Below, in pieces: positions 1 to 10,417 of a stretch of 34,586 nt of DNA. Source of the stretch: Microbotryomycetes sp. JL201 (taxonomy: Eukaryota; Basidiomycota; Microbotryomycetes); the NCBI GenBank assembly GCA_033819885.1, contig JAQYUZ010000074.1, positions 1 to 34,586 of the forward strand, read 5' to 3'. The notes under the pieces were generated by a model. That model made no database searches, was not told the origin of the DNA, and saw nothing but the letters and a program-made list of their open reading frames with translations. Numbering within the stretch: position 1 is the stretch's first letter; every line of letters begins with the position of its first letter. A program made the translations under genes and the position numbers.

Positions 1-399
1 CAAGACGGGCAGAGTCGCCGGTGACAGCTGTCCCTTGATGGAGTTCGCGGTAGTCATGCTTGGCAAGCTCCTGTATAACCCACGTGCAGTGCTCGTACGT
101 TTTGAGCAGGGCTTCGACGATTTCTGCGTGCTTCTCCCGTTCTGTCTTGGCTTGCCCGTCAGGCTTGCCAGAGCACACAGCCGCCAACGTCTCGGTCAGT
201 AGAATGTTGAATATCATAGTGTGCAGCGAAGCACTGTGTTGGTGAAGTGTTCCGTCCCTTTGATGAATGACCGTCGAAGCGAAAAGCGTTGCCACCTCGT
301 TCATGTTCTTCAACGGCGCGGAATACAGGGCCTGGCAGCTGTCGAATCAGAGTCACTCTGTTCGGGCGTTGCACTGGAGCCATACCTCGCGGACGGCAT
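1..399 (-). CDS. Partial unknown helical protein, 5' end only
   Basis: The 5' part of a gene that runs off the left edge. Exon 1 is 399-386, a 14-nt exon encoding MPSA plus two bases. A 47-nt GT-AG intron (385-339) follows, then an open exon from 338 to 1. The protein starts MPSASCQALYSAPLKNMN and continues with about 110 residues rich in predicted amphipathic helix (EKHAEIVEALLKTYEH, WVIQELAKHDYREL). I do not recognise the family. I chose the start because the splice joins it in phase to the only long helix-like frame; the competing frames at 159-383 and 353-571 give low-complexity translations. It is transcribed in the same direction as the next five genes. The intron and start are inferred from splice motifs. 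Confidence 0.5.
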
Positions 400-748
400 T
401 GTGCAGCAGCTCTCTTGATATGGGGCTCAGAGCGCCTTTTGTTTCCACGACTTCAAGTCCAGTCTTGATTTTTCGTGTTGACGCGCTGCTGCACGGCCAG
501 CCTTTTGCACGCAATCCGGAAAGGAGCCGCTGTAGCCAAGCAGCTTCTTCTGGAAGGGCTTCATTGGACATGTGTCAGACTGAAGATGAAGCACATCTCG
601 GCCGCTGCGAGCGCGACGATTCTGCTTCTCCGCGGGCCCCGTTTGCACAAGACTCCTGGGCCCGCACCGCCTCAGGGGCCCAAGCAGTGAGGGCTCTGAT
701 TCCTCTGTTGAAAAGATTGATTGTTCAAGCATGCCGTCAAGATGTGCA
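400..748. other. Intergenic region, no gene seen
   Basis: This interval lies between the start of the partial gene and the stop of the aquaglyceroporin, both on the minus strand. It should hold the 3' UTR of the aquaporin and the promoter of the partial gene. Short open frames occur on both strands but give low-complexity translations with no recognisable domain. I see no TATA box, RNA gene or repeat. Confidence 0.5.
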
Positions 749-2735
749 TCAATGACCTAAAAATTCCTCCACTCTCTGCCTCTTTTTCTCTTTGCGCGTG
801 TGTTCCTGCTCGGCAACCTTTCTTCTCACTTTTCGCCATCTCTCATTGACGTCTGCTCGTCGTTGCTGATCTTTGAGCTTGCCTTGACGTTTTCTCAGAT
901 CGTGCCGCATGTGTCGACCGGATTCAAGCGTCGCTTCCATTCTTGCCTCGGCTCGAGAATCGGGGTCTGTCGACAAAAAATGCTTTCGCACCATGTTGTG
1001 GATTGCTGGGATACGGAGAGCGTGTTTAAGCTCTGTCGATGACGAATTGACAGGCGAACCGGTGCCTTGGAAGATTGCAATGTCGTAAGCGAGACAGCCC
1101 ACTAGTGCCCCCGTAATCGGACCGCAAATTGGCTGCAAAAGGGTGGTGTCAGCCAGAGGCATAATGTCTAGCTGTCGCGTACTCACTCCAATGATCCACC
1201 AACAAGAGTCGTGCGTCCAGAGTTTCGTGCCAAAGCCAACTGCCCAAAGCGCCAAACGGCTACCAAAATCCCTGGCGGGATTGATCGCGTATCCTGACAT
1301 GTATCCCATGCTCATGCCAATAGCAGTAATGACAAGTCCGAGGACAGCGGCACCGAGCCCCGCTCCGGGCGGTGCATTGTTCTATCATTTCGAGTTAGCG
1401 CAGGTATCGAGTTCTGTCGATGGACTGACTTCGTCGCCTAGAGCAAGCACAACAATTGCCAAGATTGCTGTGGCGAGAAGCTCTTGGAAAAACCCGGGAA
1501 CGGTACCACCTGTTGCGACGTTTGGCACGGTGACAAACAAGGGAGCCGTCGCGTTTTGCGTAAGTCCAACGTAAATATTTTTCGATGGATCGTAGTCGTT
1601 CAGGGCAATTTTGTAACTGAAAGCCTCATTGTCAAGAATCGACATCACACGCGATGTTTTGTAGACGCCAACTCACTTTCCCCAGATAATCAACGCCCCG
1701 CAGAATGCGCCAAGGACTTGTGCAAAGATGTACCGCGGGACCATGCGCCACGGAAATCCTCTGAAGAAGGCAAGCGCGATCGTCAACGCCGGATTGAGGT
1801 GTCCGCCGCTCACGCCACCACTGCAGTCTACCAGCATAGCGTCAGGAGACGTCGTCTCTGTGTCAGTTTCACTCACATATTCCGGCCATGACGCCAATGC
1901 CCCAAGAGAAATTTTGCGACGTAAAGCTACCGGCGTTGTTGTCCGAAATTTTCACTTGACAATCCGAAGCGACGCCAATGCAAATCAGCACGAGCATGCC
2001 GAGAAACTCTGCCAACGGTTCCCGTAGCGTGTATCGGATGCCGCTCCATGTACTGATGACGTGACGCGTGTCATCGACTGACTCGTGCTGATCCTCCCAG
2101 TCTTGCTTGTTATCCGGCATAGGACCACCAATCTGCTCCGTGTTGCCACTGTCATCTTGCGCATTGCACTCTTGCGAAGTGCTCTCGTGCAGACTCTCAA
2201 CTGGCGTGGGCTCTTCGTCTCGCCACTCGTCTTCTGCCTGCCGCCTTTCTGATACAAGGCGACCCCACTCCTTCCATCTCATCTCCTCAAACGGATCACT
2301 TCTCTCCTCTTCTGGGGTCGTTGCCTGTCCTGCCACCGATGGCGTTCGAACACTCGCCTGTCGTCGACTCGCTTGCCTCGGGTTTTCAGGGAATACAGCG
2401 CCAAGTTGAAATACCGCGTCGTCGCCTTGGTCCCTGACAGTTTCCTTGTTTGATAAAATCGACCTGGCACTGCTGGCTGTAGCCATAGAATCGCGCCCGA
2501 CGTGCGAGGCTCTGACTGAAGTTTGAGGTCGGTCACTTCCTGCTATGGACACGAGACGGTCTTTGAGCCGAGTGTTTGCAAGGCGAAAAGGCTGTGCTGA
2601 AGGACTTGTCGGGTCGTTCACCGGCGCGCGGCTGACGCTCGGGCCCCTCGCAGGTTTGCTCGATGGCCCTGCGGAGGTTTGTGGACCAATGTCGCTGCTC
2701 GTCCGTTGGGCACGGTTACCATCGCCATGAGACAT
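749..2735 (-). CDS. Aquaglyceroporin (MIP family) with long N-terminal extension
   Basis: A MIP-family channel for water, glycerol or small solutes in a membrane. Five exons: 2735-1877, 1827-1677, 1616-1430, 1381-1187 and 1132-749, joined by introns of 48-60 nt, giving 591 residues. Both pore motifs are present: [10 protein letters not shown] (N298-P-A) and [15 protein letters not shown] (N433-P-A-R-D437). Asp after NPAR is the classical mark of glycerol-conducting members. The core (about 235-500) is preceded by a roughly 235-residue polar, Ser/Pro/Asp-rich cytosolic tail and followed by a charged basic tail ([19 protein letters not shown]). Long tails of this kind are regulatory in yeast Fps1, but no sequence similarity to Fps1 tails can be claimed. 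The start at 2735 is the first ATG after an upstream in-frame non-coding stretch. It lies 0.2 kb beyond the stop of the phytochrome gene, on the same strand. Confidence 0.88.
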
Positions 2736-2850
2736 GAGTCTAATTTTTCCCCCGCTGATCACGCGGTATGCAGACAACGAGAGCGCGACGCGCTTTTCTT
2801 CTTTTTCGCTTCGCGCGCGAACGGCAACGACGTCAACCAGTCCGCAGCCC

Positions 2851-2860
2851 GTCACGTGAC
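2851..2860. promoter_or_regulatory. GTCACGTGAC palindrome (CACGTG E-box)
   Basis: A perfect 10-bp palindrome 116 bp upstream of the aquaglyceroporin start, in the 211-bp gap between it and the phytochrome stop. RTCACRTG is the binding site of bHLH factors of the Cbf1/USF class in other fungi. The same element recurs upstream of other genes in this window. Confidence 0.5.
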
Positions 2861-2946
2861 AAGCCATCGATGGTATACAACAAGCATGACAGAAACGTAA
2901 TGTTGAACGTCTTGTTCATATGTCCAAAGGGTTCGTGAATTGGTGA

Positions 2947-5900
2947 TCAGTCTGCAAACTTTGGCTTTGGTGGCGCAGCTGCTCGACCGCTTGCAGCCTC
3001 TTCGAGCCAGCCGCCCTTTTCCCATTGGCCAGGCACGTACACGTTGTTACTCCGCTCGCGCACATCGCTTGTACCTTTCATCAAAATTCTCAACCTCGTG
3101 AAATCGAGAGGCTTGAGCAGCCAGCCATCAAAGCCAGCATCGACGATCGAATGGCGCTCTCGTTCGGGCAAAGATGCAGAGAAGGCAAAGATGGGCAGTC
3201 GACCGTTGAGCATCGTCGAAGGACGGACACTCAGAGGTGGCGCAGGGTCGAGCAATTCGCGACAACGGATACGTTGAGTCGCCTCGAGACCGCCCATGAT
3301 CTGCAAGACGAAATCGTGAGCGCGTGTCTCCGCCGCCGACGGGAATGCACTCACGGGCATCAGCAGGTCCATCAAGACGAGATCAAAGTCTTGGTCTTGC
3401 TCCAGTAATCGCACGGCCTCTCCACCGTGCTCGACGACTACGACTGTATGACCGTCCTTTTGCAACCGCTTACGAATGATCATTCGGTTGACAAGCTCGT
3501 CCTCGACGACTAGGACTCTCATTGGCGCGATTTTGTCTTCCAGAGTGGCGTCGACGCTCAATTTGCGAACAAACTCGCTCACATGAGTCGGTGAATCTCG
3601 TCGGTGCTGCAACGTCGGCCGTTCGATTGACAGGGGTTTGATCGTCTCTGCTGTCGCAAGCAGAGTTGATTCGACTTGTTCGGCCGTGAGACCAGGGGCA
3701 AGCGAAGGTCTTCTTGGCGAGCTCGCGCCATCTTCAATTTTGATGGCCCGCAATGGCACGCTGCCTTCTTCGACCAAAATTTCGCCGCCGCCGCCTCGTT
3801 CGCCGCTGATCGACATCATGCGTCTCTTGTCCGTTGCCGATGGCGTCACGCTCAGTTTCCTAGCCGTGCCCGTACCGTTTTCAGTGCCGTCGTTGATCGC
3901 AAATTGACCAAAGATCGAATCCGCGCCGTTTGTTCCTCCACTCGATTGCCTTGTTCGAGGTTTTGGTCCAAGTGACGAGCTGATGGCGTCGATCAGCTCA
4001 TTGATGGATCCTCTCGAGCTCTTGCTGTGAGTCGAACCGACGCTGCCAGATCTAGACCTTGCCAAAGCCGTGCTTGGCGCCTCACTGCTTGTCCAAAGTC
4101 CAGTCATTGTCCGACTAGAGCCACTACTCGTTGCCGAAGCATCCTTTATCGACAACCTTCTCAAGTCGTCTTGGGCAGGCAGCCTGAACGGTAAGACAAA
4201 CGTAAACTTGGAGCCTTGACCGAGGTTCGATTCAACGCGAAGTTGGCCACCAAGATTACGAATAATGCGAGCGACGAGCGCCAAGCCGAGTCCGACTGCA
4301 GACTCGGATGGCTGTGCGTCGTCGGACGTCGCTGAGACTTGTTCAAACTCGCGAAAGATGGATTCAAGCTTTGATTCTGACATGCCGACGCCCGTATCGG
4401 TACTGTGAGATAGAGATTGCGTCAAGCACGCGCGCTGTAGATAGTCAAGCGGACCGACTTACATCGAGATGCCGATTCGGATGCTGTCCTGCTTTTTTTC
4501 GAGCGCGTCTTCAACGTCCTGGTCCGCCAACTCTCCCCATTCGACGAGGATGCCTCCCTCTTTCGTATGTTTGACGGCATTGTTGACGACGCTCGTGATG
4601 ATTGTCTTGATCTTGCCTCTGTCCCCCAAGACCGTCCTCGGGGTTCCGGTTGGGTTCTCGACGACTTCAAGTGACAATCCTCTCCTGTTTGCTTCGGCCT
4701 TGTGAACGGCCAACGATTCGCTAATCGTTCTTGGCAAGTCGAAAGGGTCTTGCAAAAACAGCTCTCGTCCTTCTTCAGTTCGAGTCAAGTCGAGCAAGTC
4801 GTTGATGACGTGAATCAAGGATCGACTGGCAGCATGAGACCTCATCAAATTGTCACGCACTTCGTTCGACACTTCACTGTCGAGTGCCTGTTCCAGATAC
4901 TGTATGATGGCGTTCAGAGGCGTCCGAACCTCTTGACTCGCGTTCGCGAGCAAGATGGCACTCATCTGTCTTTGTGCGAGGGCTTCACGCTGCTCTCGCC
5001 ACACAGACTGCATGCGTTCAAAACAATGTCAGGCACTTCCAGCAGGTACATATGCACGTGAAGAGTCTGCATACGATGAATTTGCCATAAACGAGCGCCA
5101 AAGCGCCACCGGTCTCGAGCTGCTCGTCTGTCCAGGCGCGACACTTGCCCAGCACAGTCTCACTCCAGATTCTGAAACTTTTCCTGGGCTCGAGCGATCC
5201 GATCTTGCCATTTTCGTCCACTGCGACAGTCTTATTGGCGTTTGGGTTACCTGCCCATTTGACTTCTTGCAATTGGCCTTTACGGAAAAACACGATAAAG
5301 TCGACTCCGCCACCCGACAATGGGACAGCCAGGGCGCCAGCGATCATTTGGAACGGATGAGGGTAATCGATATCGTCCCAGTCTTTCCGAATGTCTCGGG
5401 TCCACATCATGCTCGTGTACCGTTTCTGGCGCAAGTATTCGAGCACAGCAAGCAACTCTTGCGAGTTTGTCACTGGACCAATGATCTGTTGCCGATGTCA
5501 AAGCAATCAGCCTCTGCGAAACCAGATGGCCTGCGGGGCTCACCTTTGCCTCGTCTCCGATGCTCAGTACACCAAAGTCGGCATCAAACAAGACGAGCAA
5601 ATCTTCGCCCTTTGCGACAATGTAACCACTTGGATTGGCCTCTGTCGGAGCCGTGTTGATCAAACGCCTCGAGTGTAGCCTCTTGGCATACAACAGTCTT
5701 TCGACGTTTCTGGAAATTGTACCGCCCAACAGTTTGCAAAACTGTCTGACAGGGAATGACACGCGGTGACCGAATTTGCCATAACCGTGACAAGCGACCA
5801 AGCCCCACAAATCGCCAAAAGCCGTAATGGAGATTGACATTGAAGCTCTGACTCCCATATTGCCCAAATACTTGATGTGAATCGGACTCATTGCTCTCAA

Positions 5901-7757
5901 ATGGCAGTGAGTCATGTCGAGAGCGTTTTCGACTTCCTCAAGGCTTGTGCAACACATACGGGCCGTCGGTTGATCTCGGTCGTACAAAAGTCGGACTTGA
6001 TTAATCCTGTATAGTTCTCGAGCTTGAGGTGGAATGTCGGACGCTGGAAAATTGAGACCGAGATACAAGTCGTGCGTCTTGGTCCAGTCGACTTGCTCGC
6101 TGACGACTTTGCCGTTCCACTCTTCGTCAAACTGTGCGCTCAAACTCAACGTCAGACTAATTCCAGGTGGCCAAGAAGCCCGTACGCACTTGGTAGACCA
6201 TGCAGCGGTCGAATTGCGTAATCTCTTTGAAAACGCACGCAACGATCTGCCAGGTGCCGTTCAAGGTCAGCAGGATTGATCTGACGACATACAACGCTCG
6301 GTTAGGCGCACCTTGAGAAACGTGCCTAGATCATCCGTCTTGTTGAGCTGGTCAGTGACTTGGCTCAGCAACGCGACGACGTCAACGTGCGGCTGTCCCC
6401 TTTTTGCTCTTCTGGACCTTTTGACTCTTGTCAAAGCCCTCAGAGGTTTGATGATTGACACTGTCGATTCGATCAATTCCTCTTCGGTCGGGTCCATGCC
6501 ATGATCTGAAATGCCACCTCGTTCCTCGGGCAAAAGGTCTTCAGATACGGTCGTGAGGGGATTGACTTGGTCGTCTACCAATTCAAGCTCGACAACGAAC
6601 CGTCGAGGTCTCGTTCGATCTGGCCTGTGCACGGCCGCGTGACAAGTCCACTCGAGTCTGTCTGTCGAATGAGCGTCTGATGACGTGTCTGTGCCGGGCA
6701 AGCCATAGCCTGACAGCGTGATCGTTAAAGGGCCAGTCTCGAGATTGTGAGGGTCCCTCTGTCGATCGTCGAGTGCGTCTAGCGTTTCGAGCAAAAAATC
6801 CAGCTCGCCTTTGACGAGTATGCGCGAGAGGCAGTCAAGGCCGAACAGGAACGTCGGAGTGAGCCCAATGACGAAATGTGCATTCTAAAGCAACGCGAAT
6901 GTGAGTAGATCGTGAAGCTGTTGACTTGAGTCAGTCTTACCTCCGACACCTGAAACACTTTGATCTTTCCGTCGTGGGTTTGTTCAGCGACAATCATGAC
7001 ACCATAAGCCTGCACAGCTCCCGGGGCGTGTATCTCCTGTTGAGACCCGAAAGTCTGGCTTAGTTTCGGGACACCGACAGCTCCCGCGATGACAAACCTC
7101 GTCCTCGCACCGCATGATGGCGCCGTTACGTCCAGTGATGACAAAGTTGTTGCCATCATCTCCAACTTCGTGCTCAAACCGTCTTGTCATGTGCATGCTG
7201 CTGCTACCCCCTCCTTCGGTGGATCCGCCACCGACTGAAGGTTTCAGCGCACCGCCTGCGTAAGGTGACTCGGGTGACCGATCGCCTGCGATCGTGCCGA
7301 GCGCATGTTCCGTCAGGTCGTGTGTCGTTGCCGATGTCGTTTGTTGTGTTGGCTGACGCCGTCTGTGCTGAGCTAAACCTCCCGCACTGTCACCGTCTTG
7401 CCTCGAGCTCGAAGCAGAGCCAGCTGACAGTGGCGGCTCTCTAAGCTTGGATGTGCTTCCTATTGATGCGTTCGTGTATGTTCTAGATCCGACTGTCGGA
7501 CGCTTCGATGTCGCCAGGAGCTGCTGGTTCGATGACGGGACGGTGCCACCCGGAGAAGGATACATGACCGTCCTGATCGGATACATCCTCGTCGTTGAGC
7601 CTGAAGTATTTGTCGCTCCTGAAGGTGGTCTGGCCGGGTCTGCTTGCCTCGTCATGCCTTCTGTCGGTCCAGACGCAGATGTCCACCAAGATGGAGTGTC
7701 ACTGACAGCGCCAGGTGACATGAGCGGGGATATTCGATCATCTTGACCGCCGCTCAT
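2947..7757 (-). CDS. PHY1: Fungal phytochrome hybrid histidine kinase with degenerate H-box
   Basis: A red-light photoreceptor kinase. Nine exons: 7757-7098, 7036-6941, 6884-6312, 6246-6190, 6131-5544, 5485-5075, 5007-4463, 4402-3355 and 3300-2947; introns 54-67 nt; 1443 residues. Domain order: disordered N-terminus; PAS with RCEDEEIHAPGAVQ, where Cys217 is the expected biliverdin ligand; GAF with PASDIPPQARELY (Asp494) and MSPIHIKYLGNMGV; PHY with tongue motif PRKSF (758-762); HisKA; HATPase with N-box VVNNAVKHT, G1 DTGVGM and G2 VGLGLA; receiver with phospho-acceptor Asp1322 (LVLMDLLMP) and Lys (WLLKPLDF). The H-box reads ANASQEVRTPLN, so residue 820 is Gln (codon CAA at 4935-4933) instead of the phospho-accepting His. 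Kinase-core and receiver residues are otherwise kept. The start is the first ATG after which composition becomes protein-like; an upstream in-frame extension to 8036 looks non-coding. Confidence 0.93.
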
Positions 7758-8214
7758 GGCCGCGTCGTTGTGTACTTTGAATTCACTTGGAGGTGGCAAT
7801 CGCGCCTTTCGGGTTGGCTTTAACTGCGGCAGGCGCTGCGCACGGACCGCCTGATCCGCCCGTCGATCGTCTCTGATCGCCCGTGGGCTTTGGCCTGTGC
7901 CCAAGTACAACGCAACGCAAGAAGGCACTTGCACAAGCGGCCAAGCGACAACGGTTGACAAATTTGACGAGAGCCACGAGTCGCTCTCGAAAAACGATCG
8001 ACGATTGGACCGCAGCCGCGCCCGCACAGACACCAAGGTCCAGGCCCTGCCCTCGTCATGCGAAGCAAGTCATCATCTGTAACTCGACCGGACAACGAAT
8101 ACATGCATTGTATGTACATCAAAGGATCACTGCACCGACGCGAAAGTCGCATAATGAGTAACAACAAAGAATAAAAGATGCCGAGACTATCCACCGGTGA
8201 AACGCTGTGTATGC
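7758..8214. other. Intergenic region, phytochrome promoter side
   Basis: The 457 bases between the phytochrome start and the epsin stop. It must carry the phytochrome promoter and the epsin 3' UTR. An open frame continues upstream of the phytochrome ATG, but its translation is basic and low-complexity, with no family resemblance. A short imperfect inverted repeat (TACAT...ATGTA) lies near 8100-8116. Nothing else is evident. Confidence 0.4.
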
Positions 8215-9938
8215 CTACGAATCATGCTTTCTGGCAAAGGGCGACCCTCTGGTGACATCAACGTTCATTTGGTCAGCCTCTCGTGACAGCCTCAACAGCT
8301 GCAATAAAAACGAACGTACGTTGGCACCCTCAATTCTGCCCTGTTGCCAAAAGTGTCTTCGCCAGACCCGTTGGCCAGCATGCGGGCCAAGTCAGAGTGC
8401 TTCGAGTCACCGTTTGCAGCTACGCGAAGCCGATGAGGTGGATCTGCCGTAGCAGGCGCACCGTCGTTCGAAGGAAATGCTGCGAACGGGTTCGTCGCAG
8501 GCAACTGCCCTGTAGATTGTGGCTGCATAGTCATTGCTTCTTGTTGTTGCTGCTGCTGCTGCTGCTGGAGGTACGCCGCTTGCTGCTGTTGTTGCAGTGC
8601 ATAGTATTGGTTCATCTGCTCTTGCTGTTGTTGTTGGAGGTATGCGGCCTGTTGCATCGCCATCAACTGTTGCTGTTGCGCGTAGGCTGCTTGCTGCTCC
8701 ATGGCCTGTTGATACGCATATTGGGCTTGTTGCTGGAACAGGAACAGGAACAGGACGTCAATGCAATGCTGTGGGCGCTTGTAATAGGCCAGACTTGCCT
8801 GCTGCAGCCATGCCATCTGCTGAGCCTGTTGCTGCTGTGCATACCACTCTTGCTGCGAAATGTGACCTGTACTGGCCGCGGTTGACGGCGTTTCGTGAAC
8901 GTCAAACAAGTCGACGTCGGCTTGTTGAGCCTTCATTAGCCGTTGTCTTTCTTCCTCTTCTTCTCTGCTGATCCTCAAAGCTTCTTGTAACTCTCGTTCA
9001 GCTCGTTCCTCGTCCAATTGAGCCTGACTCTTTCCGCCGTTTGACGTCAAAGTTGCAGGTTTCGAGACAGTTGACGCTGATTCCGTCTGGCCCTTTTTCC
9101 AAGGCACTTCAGACTTGAAATTCCTCGGCCTGTCTCTCCAACTTCCTCGCCCGTTCTTTCTTTCATAGTACAGTCTTTCTTCATTGTCCAACAACGCCAT
9201 CAATTCTCTTGCTCTTTCACGAATGTTTGCACCTTGGTCGACATTAAATTCGTCAACGTGTCGGAAATCTTTCAATGATTTGATGACGTTCTTGTTTTCT
9301 AAAAAGTACCGAACAAACAAGCGAGAGCCAAACAAGAGACAATGTTCGATGACGGCGAGCGATTTAAAGACGTGGCGCCACATTTTGCCACTGTCGCTGA
9401 GGCGCTACATTTAAAGAAGCACTTTGATCAGTTCGTGTAGCCTTTGACATCAACGGAGCTTGTCAGTGCGATCGTGTGATCGCTTACCTTGTCGAGCACG
9501 GCAATGATGTCTGCGCAATCGACTCTGTTTGCCAGTCCCGCTTACGTCAGTCCAATCCCAAGCCCCAAATGGTACGTAGTGTCACTAGTGTCACTGTCTT
9601 GTACTGAGCAAACTCAACTCGTTGAATGTCATCTCTGCGACCTGACAGAGCCTGCACGAGACGGCGATGGCGCGTCAGCAGACACGCAAGCTACAAAGAA
9701 ATACATGTCTCTCAGGAGCTGCGACTGACTGATAGTGAGCGGGCCCGTAAGGATCATTTGAGCTCGCGTCGCGCGCCGCAATCGCCGCTGGAGAATTGCC
9801 CTGTCGATATAAACACGCGTTCAGCTATAACCATAGATTGACACACACACATACAACAAGCTGTACCTTGATTGTGTTTTTGGCGGATCGCAACACTGCT
9901 CGCGCCAGGTTCGTTGCGCCGTCCTTGGTGTTACTCAT
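8215..9938 (-). CDS. ENT1: Epsin, ENTH-domain endocytic adaptor
   Basis: A clathrin-mediated endocytosis adaptor that binds PtdIns(4,5)P2 and ubiquitinated cargo at the plasma membrane. Seven exons: 9938-9867, 9800-9730, 9651-9619, 9524-9488, 9404-8799, 8732-8320 and 8248-8215; 421 residues. The ENTH domain is spread over the first five exons. Rebuilt splices give DASSNDPYGP, VAEMTFNE and DKRLSDSGKMWRHVFKSL with the spacing of animal and yeast epsins. Then come a UIM-like helix (ERELQEALRISREE, about 212-225), a DLF motif, a long Gln-rich tract, an NPF motif (about 354-356) for EH-domain partners, and the C-terminus DTFGNRAELRVP. Intron 8798-8733 is GC-AG and has no stop if retained (22 residues). 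Exons 3 and 4 are only 33 and 37 nt, and the donor at 9618 (GTTGAG) is weak. The short last exon, set by donor GTACGT and a CTGAC branch site, is less certain. Confidence 0.87.
8733..8798 (-). other. GC-AG intron in epsin gene
   Basis: Donor CAG|GCAAGT, acceptor TTCCAG, 66 nt. Removing it joins the Gln-rich tract cleanly. It contains no in-frame stop, so retention would insert 22 non-Gln residues. Confidence 0.65.
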
Positions 9939-10417
9939 CTTGACCTGTCTAGGCCAGTGTTCGTGTGATACCCGAGCAAGAGCGAAAGATCTCGATGCCT
10001 CTGAGCTGGGCCAGAGATACTAGTAGGGGACGCAGAGCTGAGGGACAGGCGAGGCGAGACTCGAACAGCGTCATCTGACTGGGCGCGCACGTGACTCGAG
10101 CGTATCACATGCACAACCCCATATTGAAACATACTGAGTGCAATTCTCATATGATTACGCTGCTTATATCGGCCCTCGGCTGGTCCGATTCACTTCCGTC
10201 AAATCCGAAACGATATGCAAAATAATCGATAGTCTACATCAACAATAGGAATGAAAAACGGCTATCACAACTGCTTGACAAAGATGGGTGGCGGAGCAAG
10301 TGAGAATGACGGAATGACGAACCGTTGCCACGTCCATTGGTCAATGGGAGGCAGCCCAGAGGCAAGTCCCATTGCGAGCCTGTCAGCGTGAGAGCGCGCA
10401 CTTTCGTGAGCTTGATA
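9939..10417. other. Intergenic region, epsin promoter side
   Basis: Lies between the epsin start and the acyltransferase stop. It contains a CACGTGAC element at 10088-10095, about 150 bp upstream of the epsin ATG. The open frames crossing it (10234-10659, 9935-10150, minus strand) are extensions in the wrong frame. No RNA gene or repeat is visible. Confidence 0.4.

Noticed and set aside
2947-7757. Initial impression that the phytochrome is a frameshifted pseudogene
   Set aside because: Every frame change falls at a good GT-AG intron of 54-67 nt in the right phase, and the spliced frame is uninterrupted for 1443 codons.
8283-8971. Leu-rich plus-strand frames in the epsin region
   Set aside because: Poly-Leu/Ala arises from reading the complement of the epsin Gln-rich tract (CAG/CAA read as CTG/TTG/GCT).
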